A stretch of 38,378 bases of DNA from a virus: positions 1-38,378 of IMG/VR virus record IMGVR_UViG_3300007519_000032. One strand, 5' to 3'. The position numbers and the translations under genes are program-made. Below are positions 4,832 to 12,432 of this stretch, in pieces. The notes under the pieces are model-generated. The model was not told the origin of the DNA, ran no database searches, and saw only the letters and a list, made by a program, of their open reading frames with translations. Each line of letters starts with the position of its first letter. Positions within the stretch are counted from its first letter, which is position 1.

Positions 4832-6928
4832 ATGGATAACGAATCTCTCGAAGAGCACGAAGCTTTAACATATAAACTCAAAGAGCCGAATGTCCTTTTG
4901 TTGAAAAAGGCTTACGACACGACCTTGAATGAGCTTCAAGGCTATCTGGATCAATGTCGTCAGAATTACGACGACCGCCGGAACTACTGGCCGGGTAAGA
5001 GTCGGGACATGAGAAAGCACGGGGCTGATGCGTTCCCTTGGGAAGGTTCTTCCGATATGGAGGCTCATGTAATTGACGAGCGCATTAACTCTTACGTGGC
5101 GTTATTTGTCGGGGCTATGAATCGGGCTAATATCCGAGCTTACCCAGTCGAGGTGAACGATGTTGGTCGGGCTAGGGTTGTTAGCTCTTTCCTGAAATGG
5201 ATGCTGAGTTCTTATATTCCTCGCTTTAAGAAAGAGATGGAGCTTTCCGCTAATTATCTCTTAGAGCGCGGACTAGCAATTACTTACTGCGGTTGGGATA
5301 AGCAAAGCAATACTTATGAGCAAAAGATTAGCTTAGAGCAAATCGCCCAAGCAAGCCCAAAACTAGCGCAAGGTGTCCTTGATGGTTCTGCTGACGAGAT
5401 GCTTACGCAGCAATTACAGCAAGCATACCCAGCCACGAGTAACAAAAAGGCTAAGAAGGCACTTAATGACCTCAGAAAAACGGGTGTAGCAATCATTAGC
5501 GTTAAGCGTAATCAAGTCAATCGGCCTATGGTTCAAACGCTGACGCCTGACGGGGACTTTTTCTTTCCGGCTTATGTTACGGATCCACAGCGTGCTCCTT
5601 ATTGTTTCTGGAGGACGTATTACACTCCTCAAGAATTACTTAACAAAGTTGCAACCGAAGGATGGGACCAAGATTGGGTGGATTACGTTATCGAGCATTA
5701 CAAAGGTGTAAACATTTTGACCATTGAGGAGCAAAATCAAGGTCGCCGCTCGATTAATCTTACGGATTCGTCGTATTCAGCGGAGGATTTGATTGAGGTT
5801 ATTTACGGATACCAAAGACTCGTCGATTACGAAGATGGTTCTCAAGGCATTTACTGCACGGTATTCCACCGCGAACTTTCGACGAAGATCAAGGACTCCC
5901 CTCAGTATGCTAAGTTTGAACTCCTTAACGGATACGAGGATTACCCCGTTATTGTGACTAAGCTATTCGAGGACTCGAAGCGTCTTTACGATACCCAAGC
6001 ATTTCCAGAACTCCTTCGTGGTAGCCAATGGCAAACAAAGATTGAGCGCGATTCTCGCATAGACAGGAACTCAATGGCCACGCTGCCACCAATTATGCAC
6101 CCCGTGGGGAATGCTCCCTCGGATTGGCGTCCGGGCGGCTTTATCCCTTATCGCCGTCAAGGGGAATTCATGTTCGGTCCACAGCCTCAATACAACCCCG
6201 GATCAATGGAGATGGAACAAACCATGCTCAAGGTGGCTGACGGATTAGTTGGACTTGATTCTAACAGAGTCGATTCTACGGACATCCGTCGTTACTTTGT
6301 CGAAAAGTTCCTTTTTCACGTTCAAAGCGTTATCAAGATGTGCTTTAAGAACTTCCAGCGATTCGGCCCTGACGAGACTTGGTTCCGCGTTACGGGAACG
6401 CCGGACCCACAGAAGTTCAGCAAAGGCGATCCTGATGAAAACTTCGACATCATGCTGGGTTACGACGTCTTGAATAACGATCCCGAGACCGTTGAGAAAA
6501 AGCTACAAGCAATGCTGAGTCTTTCCCAGATTGACAAAAATGGTCGGATTGACATGGATGCATTTATTGACCTAGCAGCTAATGCAATTGATCCTATCGC
6601 CGCTGATGCTATCCTTCAACCTAAAGAGCAAGGCTCGCAGCAAGTGGTTAAGTTTGTTACTGACGATCTTACGAAAATCTTTGCTGGCATTGAGGTTCCT
6701 GCACGAGCTAACGGGGCGCAGATTGCAATGCAGGTCATTCAGCAATACGCTCAACAGCCCGATATTACCCAAAGGTTCCAAGCGGACGAAGCATTCAAGG
6801 GACGCTTGGAGAAATACGCTGGCCAATACCAGTTCATGATGCAGCAAGCCCAGAACGCTGAGATCGGTAAGACAGGGACGGCCCCCGCAAGCGTCGGCCA
6901 AGTCCAGACCCAAGGGATGCAAAGTTAA
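4832..6928 (+). CDS. Portal (head-tail connector) protein
   Basis: At 698 aa, this is the dodecameric channel through which DNA enters and leaves the head. The size, the gene order after terL and before scaffold/capsid, and the sequence character fit podoviral portals: an N-terminal part with RNYWPGKSRDMRKHGADAFP and ANIRAYPVEVND, an acidic central domain, and a long helical C-terminus. The last about 80 residues are Gln/Ala-rich (MQVIQQYAQQ, QYQFMMQQAQ), like portal barrels or crowns. It starts at ATG 4832 without a visible Shine-Dalgarno sequence. An 85-bp gap with no gene follows before the next cistron. Confidence 0.88.
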   Translation: MDNESLEEHEALTYKLKEPNVLLLKKAYDTTLNELQGYLDQCRQNYDDRRNYWPGKSRDMRKHGADAFPWEGSSDMEAHVIDERINSYVALFVGAMNRANIRAYPVEVNDVGRARVVSSFLKWMLSSYIPRFKKEMELSANYLLERGLAITYCGWDKQSNTYEQKISLEQIAQASPKLAQGVLDGSADEMLTQQLQQAYPATSNKKAKKALNDLRKTGVAIISVKRNQVNRPMVQTLTPDGDFFFPAYVTDPQRAPYCFWRTYYTPQELLNKVATEGWDQDWVDYVIEHYKGVNILTIEEQNQGRRSINLTDSSYSAEDLIEVIYGYQRLVDYEDGSQGIYCTVFHRELSTKIKDSPQYAKFELLNGYEDYPVIVTKLFEDSKRLYDTQAFPELLRGSQWQTKIERDSRIDRNSMATLPPIMHPVGNAPSDWRPGGFIPYRRQGEFMFGPQPQYNPGSMEMEQTMLKVADGLVGLDSNRVDSTDIRRYFVEKFLFHVQSVIKMCFKNFQRFGPDETWFRVTGTPDPQKFSKGDPDENFDIMLGYDVLNNDPETVEKKLQAMLSLSQIDKNGRIDMDAFIDLAANAIDPIAADAILQPKEQGSQQVVKFVTDDLTKIFAGIEVPARANGAQIAMQVIQQYAQQPDITQRFQADEAFKGRLEKYAGQYQFMMQQAQNAEIGKTGTAPASVGQVQTQGMQS

Positions 6929-7013
6929 CCCCATGCCAACGGCCAACCACGAATCAACTAGCCTATAATAAAATTAACGAACTCAGCATTTAGCCACTCA
7001 GCCACTTACCATC

Positions 7014-7325
7014 ATGGGCACTAGCACGACTTACAATAACAATAACTTTATTCTCTCAACAAATGCGTCTTACGCCGTCCCTTCGTTTAACGCTAGACCA
7101 CAGATCACCGTAAAGAATACGGCTTCAACGAATATCACCTTGACCGCCACGGGATCGGAGACGATTGACGGTTCGGCTACGCTGGTCCTCAAGGGTCTCG
7201 CTGCTGTTAACTTAGTCAAAGGCGAGAACGAAGCCGGCGAGATTGAGTGGGTCGTTACGGCGTCTGGCGATGCCGCGCGAATCACTGACGGCGTTGCAAC
7301 GCTAAACTTCGGCGCGGGGCAATGA
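7014..7325 (+). CDS. Small virion (decoration-like) protein, 103 aa
   Basis: A 103-aa beta-rich protein with Asn/Thr/Ala-rich strands. The segment ITLTATGSETIDGSATLVLK resembles a motif common in phage capsid-decoration and tail-accessory proteins, where a short 'ETIDG' turn joins beta strands. There is no signal peptide or membrane segment. It starts without a Shine-Dalgarno sequence and overlaps the next gene by 4 bp (ATGA at 7322). With the next two genes it forms a compact block between portal and scaffold, a common site for head decoration or fibre proteins. Exact role unknown. Confidence 0.7.
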   Translation: MGTSTTYNNNNFILSTNASYAVPSFNARPQITVKNTASTNITLTATGSETIDGSATLVLKGLAAVNLVKGENEAGEIEWVVTASGDAARITDGVATLNFGAGQ

Positions 7326-7552
7326 CGGCGCAGGCGGTGGTTACGGGGCAGGCAGGTGTCGAGGCAGATTCAAGGGTTTTTGTTGCAATGAATATCGCCG
7401 AGACGGATGAGCATTCGGTTGATGATATGCTGGTTGACCCGATCCGGCTTGCCGTGCATTCACTGGTTATGGGTGTCGGTTTTACAATCTACGGCGCGAT
7501 GGATAACTCTCGCGCAAACGGAACCTACGGAATCAATTGGAGGGTGGCATAA
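7322..7552 (+). CDS. Hypothetical small virion-cluster protein (76 aa)
   Basis: This 76-aa protein was not recognised. It begins MTAQAVVTGQAGVEADSRVF and ends with GTYGINWRVA. The middle is mixed hydrophobic (RLAVHSLVMGVGFTIYG) but looks amphipathic rather than a clean membrane span. It is coupled at both ends: an ATGA overlap with the 103-aa gene, and a stop directly abutting the ATG of the 475-aa gene (TAAATG). Its operon position suggests a virion role. Confidence 0.65.
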   Translation: MTAQAVVTGQAGVEADSRVFVAMNIAETDEHSVDDMLVDPIRLAVHSLVMGVGFTIYGAMDNSRANGTYGINWRVA

Positions 7553-8980
7553 ATGGCTGTTGAAATTAAATCTGGTGCGTCTAGTGACCTGCAAACTGTT
7601 GACGCGGTAAGCAAAGCCGCTCGCGTTACGCTCTACGACAGCGATGGGCAAGAGGTTGTGCCGTCCGTTCCAGTCGTCATTGTGGTCGCTAACGTCACCG
7701 CCCTAAACAATGACCTTATCGCCTCATTTGACGCTTCCGCCTACAAGTTTATTTCGGTGCAATTTACTGGCACGTGGGTGGGTTCGGTTCAATTCCAAGG
7801 CTCAAACGATAACGGGACGTTCGTCCCCATTGTGGTTCAGAAAACAGGAGTTGTTCTTGACCCTTACACCCTGACAGCGACAGCGAATGGCGTTATCAAG
7901 GTGCCAGTGTTGTTCAAGTTCTTGCGGGTGCGGGTAACAGCCTACACGTCTGGCACTGTTGAGGGCTTTGCTTTTGGATTTAGAGAATCGAACGATACAG
8001 GGCAGATTTCCGCAACGGGTACAGTGGCACTGACAGAAGAGACAACAAAAGTTATCGGTACAGTTAATGTTGCCCAAGCGCCATCGTTTATCACGGGCAC
8101 GATAACCGCCTCAGATACCAATGCTGTCGCACCTGCGGGTGATGGCGTGCTTGTGTCGGGCGCTCCTAGTGCTAACTCGACCGTGGTTTTAGAAGGCACT
8201 ACAGAAGATTCCGCGTGGATTGTAGAAATTTCCGGCACATTGGGCGGTGCGACGTTTTATTTTGAAGCGTCCGTAAGCTCGACCAACGGTGTTGATGGTG
8301 GCTGGACTAACATCAATGGCAGGCAAACTGGAGTTGTGAACACGATTCTCGCTGGTAATACTACAGTCGGTGGGGTGTATCGAGGTAATACCGCAGGCAC
8401 TAAATACTTCCGTGTCCGCGCTGTTGGTGGTACAGGCACAAATGCTACGGTTTACATCCGCAACAGCTACGGCACTGGCGTTGTATTCCTGAACGCCTCT
8501 ATCCCTGCTGGCACTAACGTGATCGGTTCTGTAGGTGTAGCGGCTGGGCAGACGATTAATGTTGGCAACTTCCCAGCAGCCTCGCCAATATCATCGGCCA
8601 CAAGCTCGATAGCAATAGGCCACAGCACGGTTCCGTTAATACCGTTATTCATACTAGGCGCGGCGGGCGCGGTGAACGTGAACTCGGTCTCCATCCGCAA
8701 CGTGCCAGCTATCTTGCGCACCGTGGTATTCACGAACTACGCGGCCACCGCAAGGCATTTCAAGCTATATAACACGGCCTCGGTCCCGGTAGCTGGGGCT
8801 GGAACACCTGTCATCGTATGCAGCCTCCCATCAGGCGGGACGTTGGTTTATCCGCTGCCTATTGAGGGCTTCGCGTTTAGCCTTGGCATCGGGGCAACCA
8901 TGACGCTGGGGGCCGCAAATAACGATACGACACCAACAGCGACGGCACCCGACTTTTCCGTGTCGCTGATCTCAACATAA
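7553..8980 (+). CDS. Virion structural protein, fibre- or decoration-like (475 aa)
   Basis: A 475-aa, Thr/Val/Ala/Gly-rich, beta-dominated protein. The N-terminus IKSGASSDLQTVDAVSKAARVTLYDSDG is of a type seen in phage virion proteins that carry serial beta-sandwich modules. Similar strand-rich blocks recur (FISVQFTGTWVGSVQFQGS; SAWIVEISGTLGGATFYFEAS; YFRVRAVGGTGTNATVYIRN), suggesting at least two related domains of about 100-150 residues before a C-terminal domain. It directly follows the 76-aa gene. Likely a head decoration or host-contact fibre; the family name is not certain. It is the last gene before a reverse-strand insert. Confidence 0.7.
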   Translation: MAVEIKSGASSDLQTVDAVSKAARVTLYDSDGQEVVPSVPVVIVVANVTALNNDLIASFDASAYKFISVQFTGTWVGSVQFQGSNDNGTFVPIVVQKTGVVLDPYTLTATANGVIKVPVLFKFLRVRVTAYTSGTVEGFAFGFRESNDTGQISATGTVALTEETTKVIGTVNVAQAPSFITGTITASDTNAVAPAGDGVLVSGAPSANSTVVLEGTTEDSAWIVEISGTLGGATFYFEASVSSTNGVDGGWTNINGRQTGVVNTILAGNTTVGGVYRGNTAGTKYFRVRAVGGTGTNATVYIRNSYGTGVVFLNASIPAGTNVIGSVGVAAGQTINVGNFPAASPISSATSSIAIGHSTVPLIPLFILGAAGAVNVNSVSIRNVPAILRTVVFTNYAATARHFKLYNTASVPVAGAGTPVIVCSLPSGGTLVYPLPIEGFAFSLGIGATMTLGAANNDTTPTATAPDFSVSLIST

Positions 8981-9010
8981 TACGGCCTTTACGGGTCTAG
9001 CGTCAGGTGC

Positions 9011-9220
9011 TTACTGGTGCCGAGCGAATAACACTTCAGAGTTCACCATTTTAAGAATTTGGTCATAAGCTAGGATTTGACCGCTAATCTGCATTACGTC
9101 ATCTACCTTAGCTTGAAATAAGCTAGAGATTGCTTCCTCGCGGAGGAAATAAATCTGGTGAATGAACTCAGAGAATTCTTGGTAGTTACTAAGAGATGTA
9201 ATTGATTTGGTAATGTCCAT
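9011..9220 (-). CDS. Small hypothetical protein in a reverse-strand insert (69 aa)
   Basis: A 69-aa, mostly helical protein starting MDITKSITSLSNYQEFSEFI and containing REEAISSLFQ and MQISGQILAYDQILKMVNSE. It resembles, from memory, small conserved proteins of metagenomic podoviruses that carry an 'ISGxILxYDxIL' motif near head genes. No membrane segment. It is encoded opposite to its neighbours, downstream of a minus-strand terminator, so it may have its own promoter in the 9221-9330 gap. Function unknown. Confidence 0.7.
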   Translation of the reverse strand: MDITKSITSLSNYQEFSEFIHQIYFLREEAISSLFQAKVDDVMQISGQILAYDQILKMVNSEVLFARHQ

Positions 9221-9278
9221 GTAATTAAAAGAAGTTAAGGAAGTTAAAAGAGGTATGAAGTAGCGAAAAATAAAAGAA

Positions 9279-9295
9279 CCCCTTAAAGAAAGGGG
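9279..9295 (-). terminator. Rho-independent terminator on the minus strand
   Basis: Arms CCCCTT (9279-9284) and AAGGGG (9290-9295) pair perfectly around a 5-nt loop. Read on the minus strand the hairpin is followed by the T-rich TTCTTTTATTTTT, as expected after the two genes 9521-9721 and 9331-9528. On the plus strand no T-tract follows. Confidence 0.6.
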
Positions 9296-9330
9296 GAGTC
9301 TGAGGGGGGGATAGCATTTCTGTCAAGCAA

Positions 9331-9528
9331 TTAATCCTTTGTTACGGAAATAATTTCCATTCTCTTGAATATCCGGCTCATACGGAATTTAACAGCATCC
9401 TCGTTTTCATCTAACACAATGGTTTCTCCTGAGCACAAGACCTCGTGCCCTTGGAAGCGTTCTGAGCCAGAGCGTATCCACTCGCGCCACTCTACGCGGT
9501 ATTTGTTAAGGTTCATTCGGTTAAACAT
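9331..9528 (-). CDS. Hypothetical protein in a reverse-strand insert (65 aa)
   Basis: A 65-aa basic protein beginning MFNRMNLNKYRVEWREWIRS. Aromatic and charged residues dominate and there is no signal peptide. Its start overlaps the stop of the upstream minus-strand gene by 8 bp (ATGTTTAA), the same junction used at 1431-1438. A terminator-like hairpin lies about 35 bp past its stop. Not recognised. Confidence 0.65.
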   Translation of the reverse strand: MFNRMNLNKYRVEWREWIRSGSERFQGHEVLCSGETIVLDENEDAVKFRMSRIFKRMEIISVTKD

Positions 9529-9721
9529 TACGCTCCTTCATCTTGCGGATAGCTCCCGCAAGGAACTCGGGTGGGTTTTTACGGCTGTATTCAAAGATAG
9601 GGTTAAGCTTAATGATTAACTCACCCGCTCGATTCCGAGTCATACTCTGAGCGTCACGAAAATGTTCTGGGGCTACCCAGTCAAACTGTGTGGGTGGACG
9701 AGGCTTACTATTCATAGGCAT
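9521..9721 (-). CDS. Hypothetical protein in a reverse-strand insert (66 aa)
   Basis: A 66-aa basic protein, MPMNSKPRPPTQFDWVAPEH at its N-terminus, with a helical C-terminal half (AGAIRKMKERNV). It is the first gene of the reverse-strand insert. On the minus strand a TTGACA box lies about 20 nt upstream of the ATG, so its transcript might be almost leaderless. Not recognised. The two-gene unit plus terminator looks like a moron-type insertion between the virion and scaffold genes. Confidence 0.65.
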   Translation of the reverse strand: MPMNSKPRPPTQFDWVAPEHFRDAQSMTRNRAGELIIKLNPIFEYSRKNPPEFLAGAIRKMKERNV

Positions 9722-9742
9722 AAGTTAATAATCTCCTAGTTT

Positions 9743-9772
9743 TTGTCAAGCACCAAAAACCCTTGTTAGTAT
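9743..9772 (+). promoter_or_regulatory. Candidate promoter for scaffold and capsid genes
   Basis: TTGTCA at 9743-9748, an 18-bp spacer and TAGTAT at 9767-9772 lie 42 bp before the scaffold ATG, in the divergent gap between minus- and plus-strand genes. The spacer contains CAAAAACCCTTGT, closely resembling CGAAAACCTTGTGC in the promoter at 36003-36032, which also has an 18-bp spacer. The shared spacer makes a chance match less likely. Confidence 0.5.
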
Positions 9773-9814
9773 GATGTTAAGCAGTCGCTCAGGCGCAAAG
9801 AGAGCGGATTCAAA

Positions 9815-10918
9815 ATGATTAACGAAGTCACTACCACGAACGCTGACGTGGATAAAGTTCCAGCGGTAAAGTCTAATATCACGGCTGAGATGTTCGCCTC
9901 TCAACGTGTAGCGGCAAGGATGAAGGCCCAAAAACCTGACGCCACGCCCGATAAACCGGAGCTAAAGGACTCCCTAGAGCCAAAGGAACCCCATCGAGAA
10001 ACGGAAAGCAAGGAACCCGAGGAGCTAGAGGAACCAAAAGCCGAGGAAGTCCAAGATGTTCATTCCAAAGAAATTGATTTAGGAACAATGTCAGAAGCGG
10101 AACTCCGTGAACTGGCTGACAAATTAGGTAGTCGTGCGGTTGCTAGATTCGGTGAGCTTACAGCTAAACGAAAACAAGCAGAAGAACGGCTTGCGGTCCT
10201 TGAGGCTAAACTTAATGAAGTCCAGCAGCCAAAGATTGACCCGCTTATTACTAAAAAAACAGAGATTAATCCGTATGCTAATATAAAGACCCTTCCTGAC
10301 CTTCAGGCGAAAGCCCGAGAGTTAGACGAGGCGATTGAGTGGGCTGAGGATGTTCTCTGGAATAACGACCATATGGCTGCTGATGATTCAGTGGCGGTGG
10401 TTGATGGTAATGATGTTTCAAAAGCGCAAGTCCGAAAGGTTTTCCGCGATGCACAAAAGGCTCGCAAGGAACACCTTCCAGCTCAACTAGCATTTCTTCG
10501 TGCTAAAGAGCAGCGTAATGCGCTCAAGGGGCAAATGACAGCGGCGGCACACAAAGAGCTATTATGGCTTGATGGGGAAGATAACGATGTGCGTAAGCAA
10601 TACGAGGCTCTCCGTGAGTCCCCGGTGCTTAGGCAAGCCGTAGAAGCCGTTCCAGAGCTTGAACCGTATATGGAATACATGGTGGCACACGCCGCTAACT
10701 CCATTTATGGGCGCAAGGAAATCAGGATTGATTCTAAACCAAGTTTAAGCGCAGACCCTCCGTATAATCCCGGTTCGTCTTCCGCAGGAAGTGAAAGGCC
10801 TGAGTCCAAAACGACTAAGGTTATCAAGGACATCCAAAACCGATTCAAGACTACAGGCGACGCTAAGGACTTTGTTGCTCTCCGTACTGAACAACTCTCT
10901 AAACGTAAATCTATCTAA
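9815..10918 (+). CDS. Capsid scaffolding protein (probable)
   Basis: A 367-aa, highly charged, Glu/Lys-rich protein located directly before the major capsid gene, the usual scaffold position. Residues about 45-85 are dominated by repeating Glu/Lys/Pro (KPELKDSLEPKEPHRETESK), and long helices with heptad-like character follow (AKRKQAEERLAVLEAKLNEV). The C-terminus is basic (RTEQLSKRKSI), as in scaffolds that bind capsid through a basic C-terminal tail. No protease motif is visible, so it is probably not a fused prohead protease. No Shine-Dalgarno sequence. A candidate promoter precedes it. Confidence 0.8.
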   Translation: MINEVTTTNADVDKVPAVKSNITAEMFASQRVAARMKAQKPDATPDKPELKDSLEPKEPHRETESKEPEELEEPKAEEVQDVHSKEIDLGTMSEAELRELADKLGSRAVARFGELTAKRKQAEERLAVLEAKLNEVQQPKIDPLITKKTEINPYANIKTLPDLQAKARELDEAIEWAEDVLWNNDHMAADDSVAVVDGNDVSKAQVRKVFRDAQKARKEHLPAQLAFLRAKEQRNALKGQMTAAAHKELLWLDGEDNDVRKQYEALRESPVLRQAVEAVPELEPYMEYMVAHAANSIYGRKEIRIDSKPSLSADPPYNPGSSSAGSERPESKTTKVIKDIQNRFKTTGDAKDFVALRTEQLSKRKSI

Positions 10919-10927
10919 TCCTGCCTT

Positions 10928-11911
10928 ATGGCCTTTTCAAACACTTACGACACTACTAATAATGGTTCAGCGGTTTCTAACCGTGAAGACCTTCTGGACG
11001 TATTGACGATTCTTGCTCCGCAAGAAACGCCCGTCCTTTCTTCGGCTTCTAAGTCGAAAGCCACCGCGACATTTGTCGAGTGGACCGTTGACAGCCTTTC
11101 TTCCCCAGTTACGACTGGCGTTGCTGAAGGTGCTGATGTTACCTCCTTTACGGACAAGTTTTCTAACCGCGCTCGGTTAGGTAATTACGTCCAGAAATTC
11201 CGTCGTGATTACATGGTTTCTGATCTTCAGAACGCCGTGGATTCCGTTGGCCCAGCCAAGGTTGCACAAGCCGAGAGCAAAGCTGTCCGCGAAATTAAAC
11301 GCGACATCGAAGCTACTCTTTGTTCGACTAATGACCGTTCTGTTGAGAATGGTGCTGGCACGTCTTACGGTATGCGTGGATTGGGTGACTGGATTGATTC
11401 TGGCGGTCCTTTTGATGTTCCTTCGGATTATCGGACTCCTGCCGCTTCGATTCACGCCATTGGCGCACTTACGGAAACTGTTTTCAATAACCTGATTACC
11501 TCGATTTATCGGGTATCGGGAACGACTAACAGCCTTACGTTGGTTGCTGACACGGCTCTTCGCCGCATCATCAGTGACTTTGCTCGCACTTCGGCTTCTG
11601 GCGATTACAGCGTGCGTCAAGTTAGTTATCCCGGTGGTTCGGGCGAAATCAAGCTCGCTGTTGACATGTATTCGTCTGACCACGGTCAGGTGTCCATCGT
11701 TAACATGAACCCTGATTGCGCTCCTGATACGACGAACAAAGACACTGGTTACCTTATCAATCCTGATTTCCTCAGTGTTGCCGAGTTGATTACTCTGGGT
11801 TCTAGCCGTCTGCCAAATCTTGGTGGTGGCGAGCGTGGTTATGTGGATTTCACTGGCACGGTTTGTGTCAAACATCCCGGCGCGTTCGGTAAAATCACCG
11901 CCATCAGCTAA
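10928..11911 (+). CDS. Major capsid protein, DUF5309/HK97-fold type
   Basis: A 327-aa capsid protein. The N-terminus (NREDLLDVLTILAPQETPVLS) followed by TFVEWTVDSL and the EGADVTSF segment is characteristic, from memory, of the DUF5309 (SU10-like) capsid family with an HK97 fold. The rest is a mix of helix and beta strands ending in VCVKHPGAFGKITAIS. It follows the scaffold by 9 bp, starts without a Shine-Dalgarno sequence, and is followed by a tiny gene remnant and a strong terminator, as expected for the most highly expressed late transcript. Confidence 0.9.
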   Translation: MAFSNTYDTTNNGSAVSNREDLLDVLTILAPQETPVLSSASKSKATATFVEWTVDSLSSPVTTGVAEGADVTSFTDKFSNRARLGNYVQKFRRDYMVSDLQNAVDSVGPAKVAQAESKAVREIKRDIEATLCSTNDRSVENGAGTSYGMRGLGDWIDSGGPFDVPSDYRTPAASIHAIGALTETVFNNLITSIYRVSGTTNSLTLVADTALRRIISDFARTSASGDYSVRQVSYPGGSGEIKLAVDMYSSDHGQVSIVNMNPDCAPDTTNKDTGYLINPDFLSVAELITLGSSRLPNLGGGERGYVDFTGTVCVKHPGAFGKITAIS

Positions 11912-11952
11912 CCCTTAACGGAGATAATCCATCATGCCTAAACTTACCGTAA

Positions 11953-12039
11953 ATGACCGATGCGGCTGTCGCGTCGTTGACCGCTGGTAAATGGACTATC
12001 GGTATCCGTATGTGGAATCTCGCCCAGTTCACTAAGTAA
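11953..12039 (+). CDS. Tiny protein or frameshifted gene after the capsid (28 aa)
   Basis: A 28-codon frame from ATG 11953 to TAA 12039 encodes a sensible peptide ending GKWTIGIRMWNLAQFTK. An upstream ATG at 11934, preceded by GGAG, opens MPKLTVND in another frame and stops early at 11990. Joining MPKLTVND to DAAVASLTAG by a single-base frame change would give a 34-aa protein, so there is either a sequencing or natural frameshift, or two overlapping tiny frames. Location between capsid and terminator suggests a capsid-associated small protein. Confidence 0.45.
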   Translation: MTDAAVASLTAGKWTIGIRMWNLAQFTK

Positions 12040-12074
12040 CTAGCAGTCCCGCACGGGAAATCCTTGCTAATATG

Positions 12075-12111
12075 GGGGTGTGGCTTTAAGCTGCGCCCCT
12101 TTATTATTTTT
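12075..12111 (+). terminator. Strong rho-independent terminator after the capsid gene
   Basis: A 10-bp stem with GU pairs (GGGGTGTGGC at 12075-12084, GCTGCGCCCC at 12090-12099) closes a 5-nt TTTAA loop and is followed by TTTATTATTTTT. This is a textbook intrinsic terminator on the plus strand, placed right after the capsid gene and the tiny frame. Read-through would be needed for tail genes, giving graded expression. Confidence 0.85.
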
Positions 12112-12121
12112 AAAAATAAGC

Positions 12122-12430
12122 ATGAATTTTATTACGTCATTCCCAAAATACAGCGACGGAGAAGTCAACAAAGCCTTGATGCGAGAATTAACCCAAGGAC
12201 TTGAGCTAAAAAAGCAATGGGAAAATCGGCGCGAGCTTCAGGCTGCTGAGGAAGCTAAGCAAAGTCGAGGGATGAAGGAAATCGCCGGACTAGGTCGGCA
12301 TGTTGCCAGCATCCCTAGTTGGGAGTTCTACCGCTTGAAGGACAAATACGGGCACGCTGAGATCCACTCTAAGGAATTCCTCAAGGACTTCCAAAAACGG
12401 TTTCCTCATCTTTCACCTAACAAGATATAA
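12122..12430 (+). CDS. Small conserved-type head-tail region protein (102 aa)
   Basis: A 102-aa helical protein, MNFITSFPKYSDGEVNKALM at the start, with a charged central helix (RRELQAAEEAKQSRGMKEIA) and C-terminal KDFQKRFPHLSP. Similar proteins sit between capsid and tail-tube adaptor genes in uncultured podoviruses, from memory. Start 12122 is preferred over the upstream GTG at 12080, because that lies inside the terminator hairpin. The gene starts in the T/A-rich terminator tail without a Shine-Dalgarno sequence and ends 2 bp before the adaptor gene. Role unknown; a head-completion role is plausible. Confidence 0.7.
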   Translation: MNFITSFPKYSDGEVNKALMRELTQGLELKKQWENRRELQAAEEAKQSRGMKEIAGLGRHVASIPSWEFYRLKDKYGHAEIHSKEFLKDFQKRFPHLSPNKI

Positions 12431-12432
12431 AT

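Noticed and set aside
11177-11875. 232-codon minus-strand frame opposite the capsid gene
   Set aside because: A long antisense frame caused by codon bias of the capsid gene; Ser/Arg-rich, with no start signals.
12080-12121. N-terminal extension of the 102-aa gene from GTG 12080
   Set aside because: The extension lies inside the terminator hairpin and T-tract; the natural start is ATG 12122.
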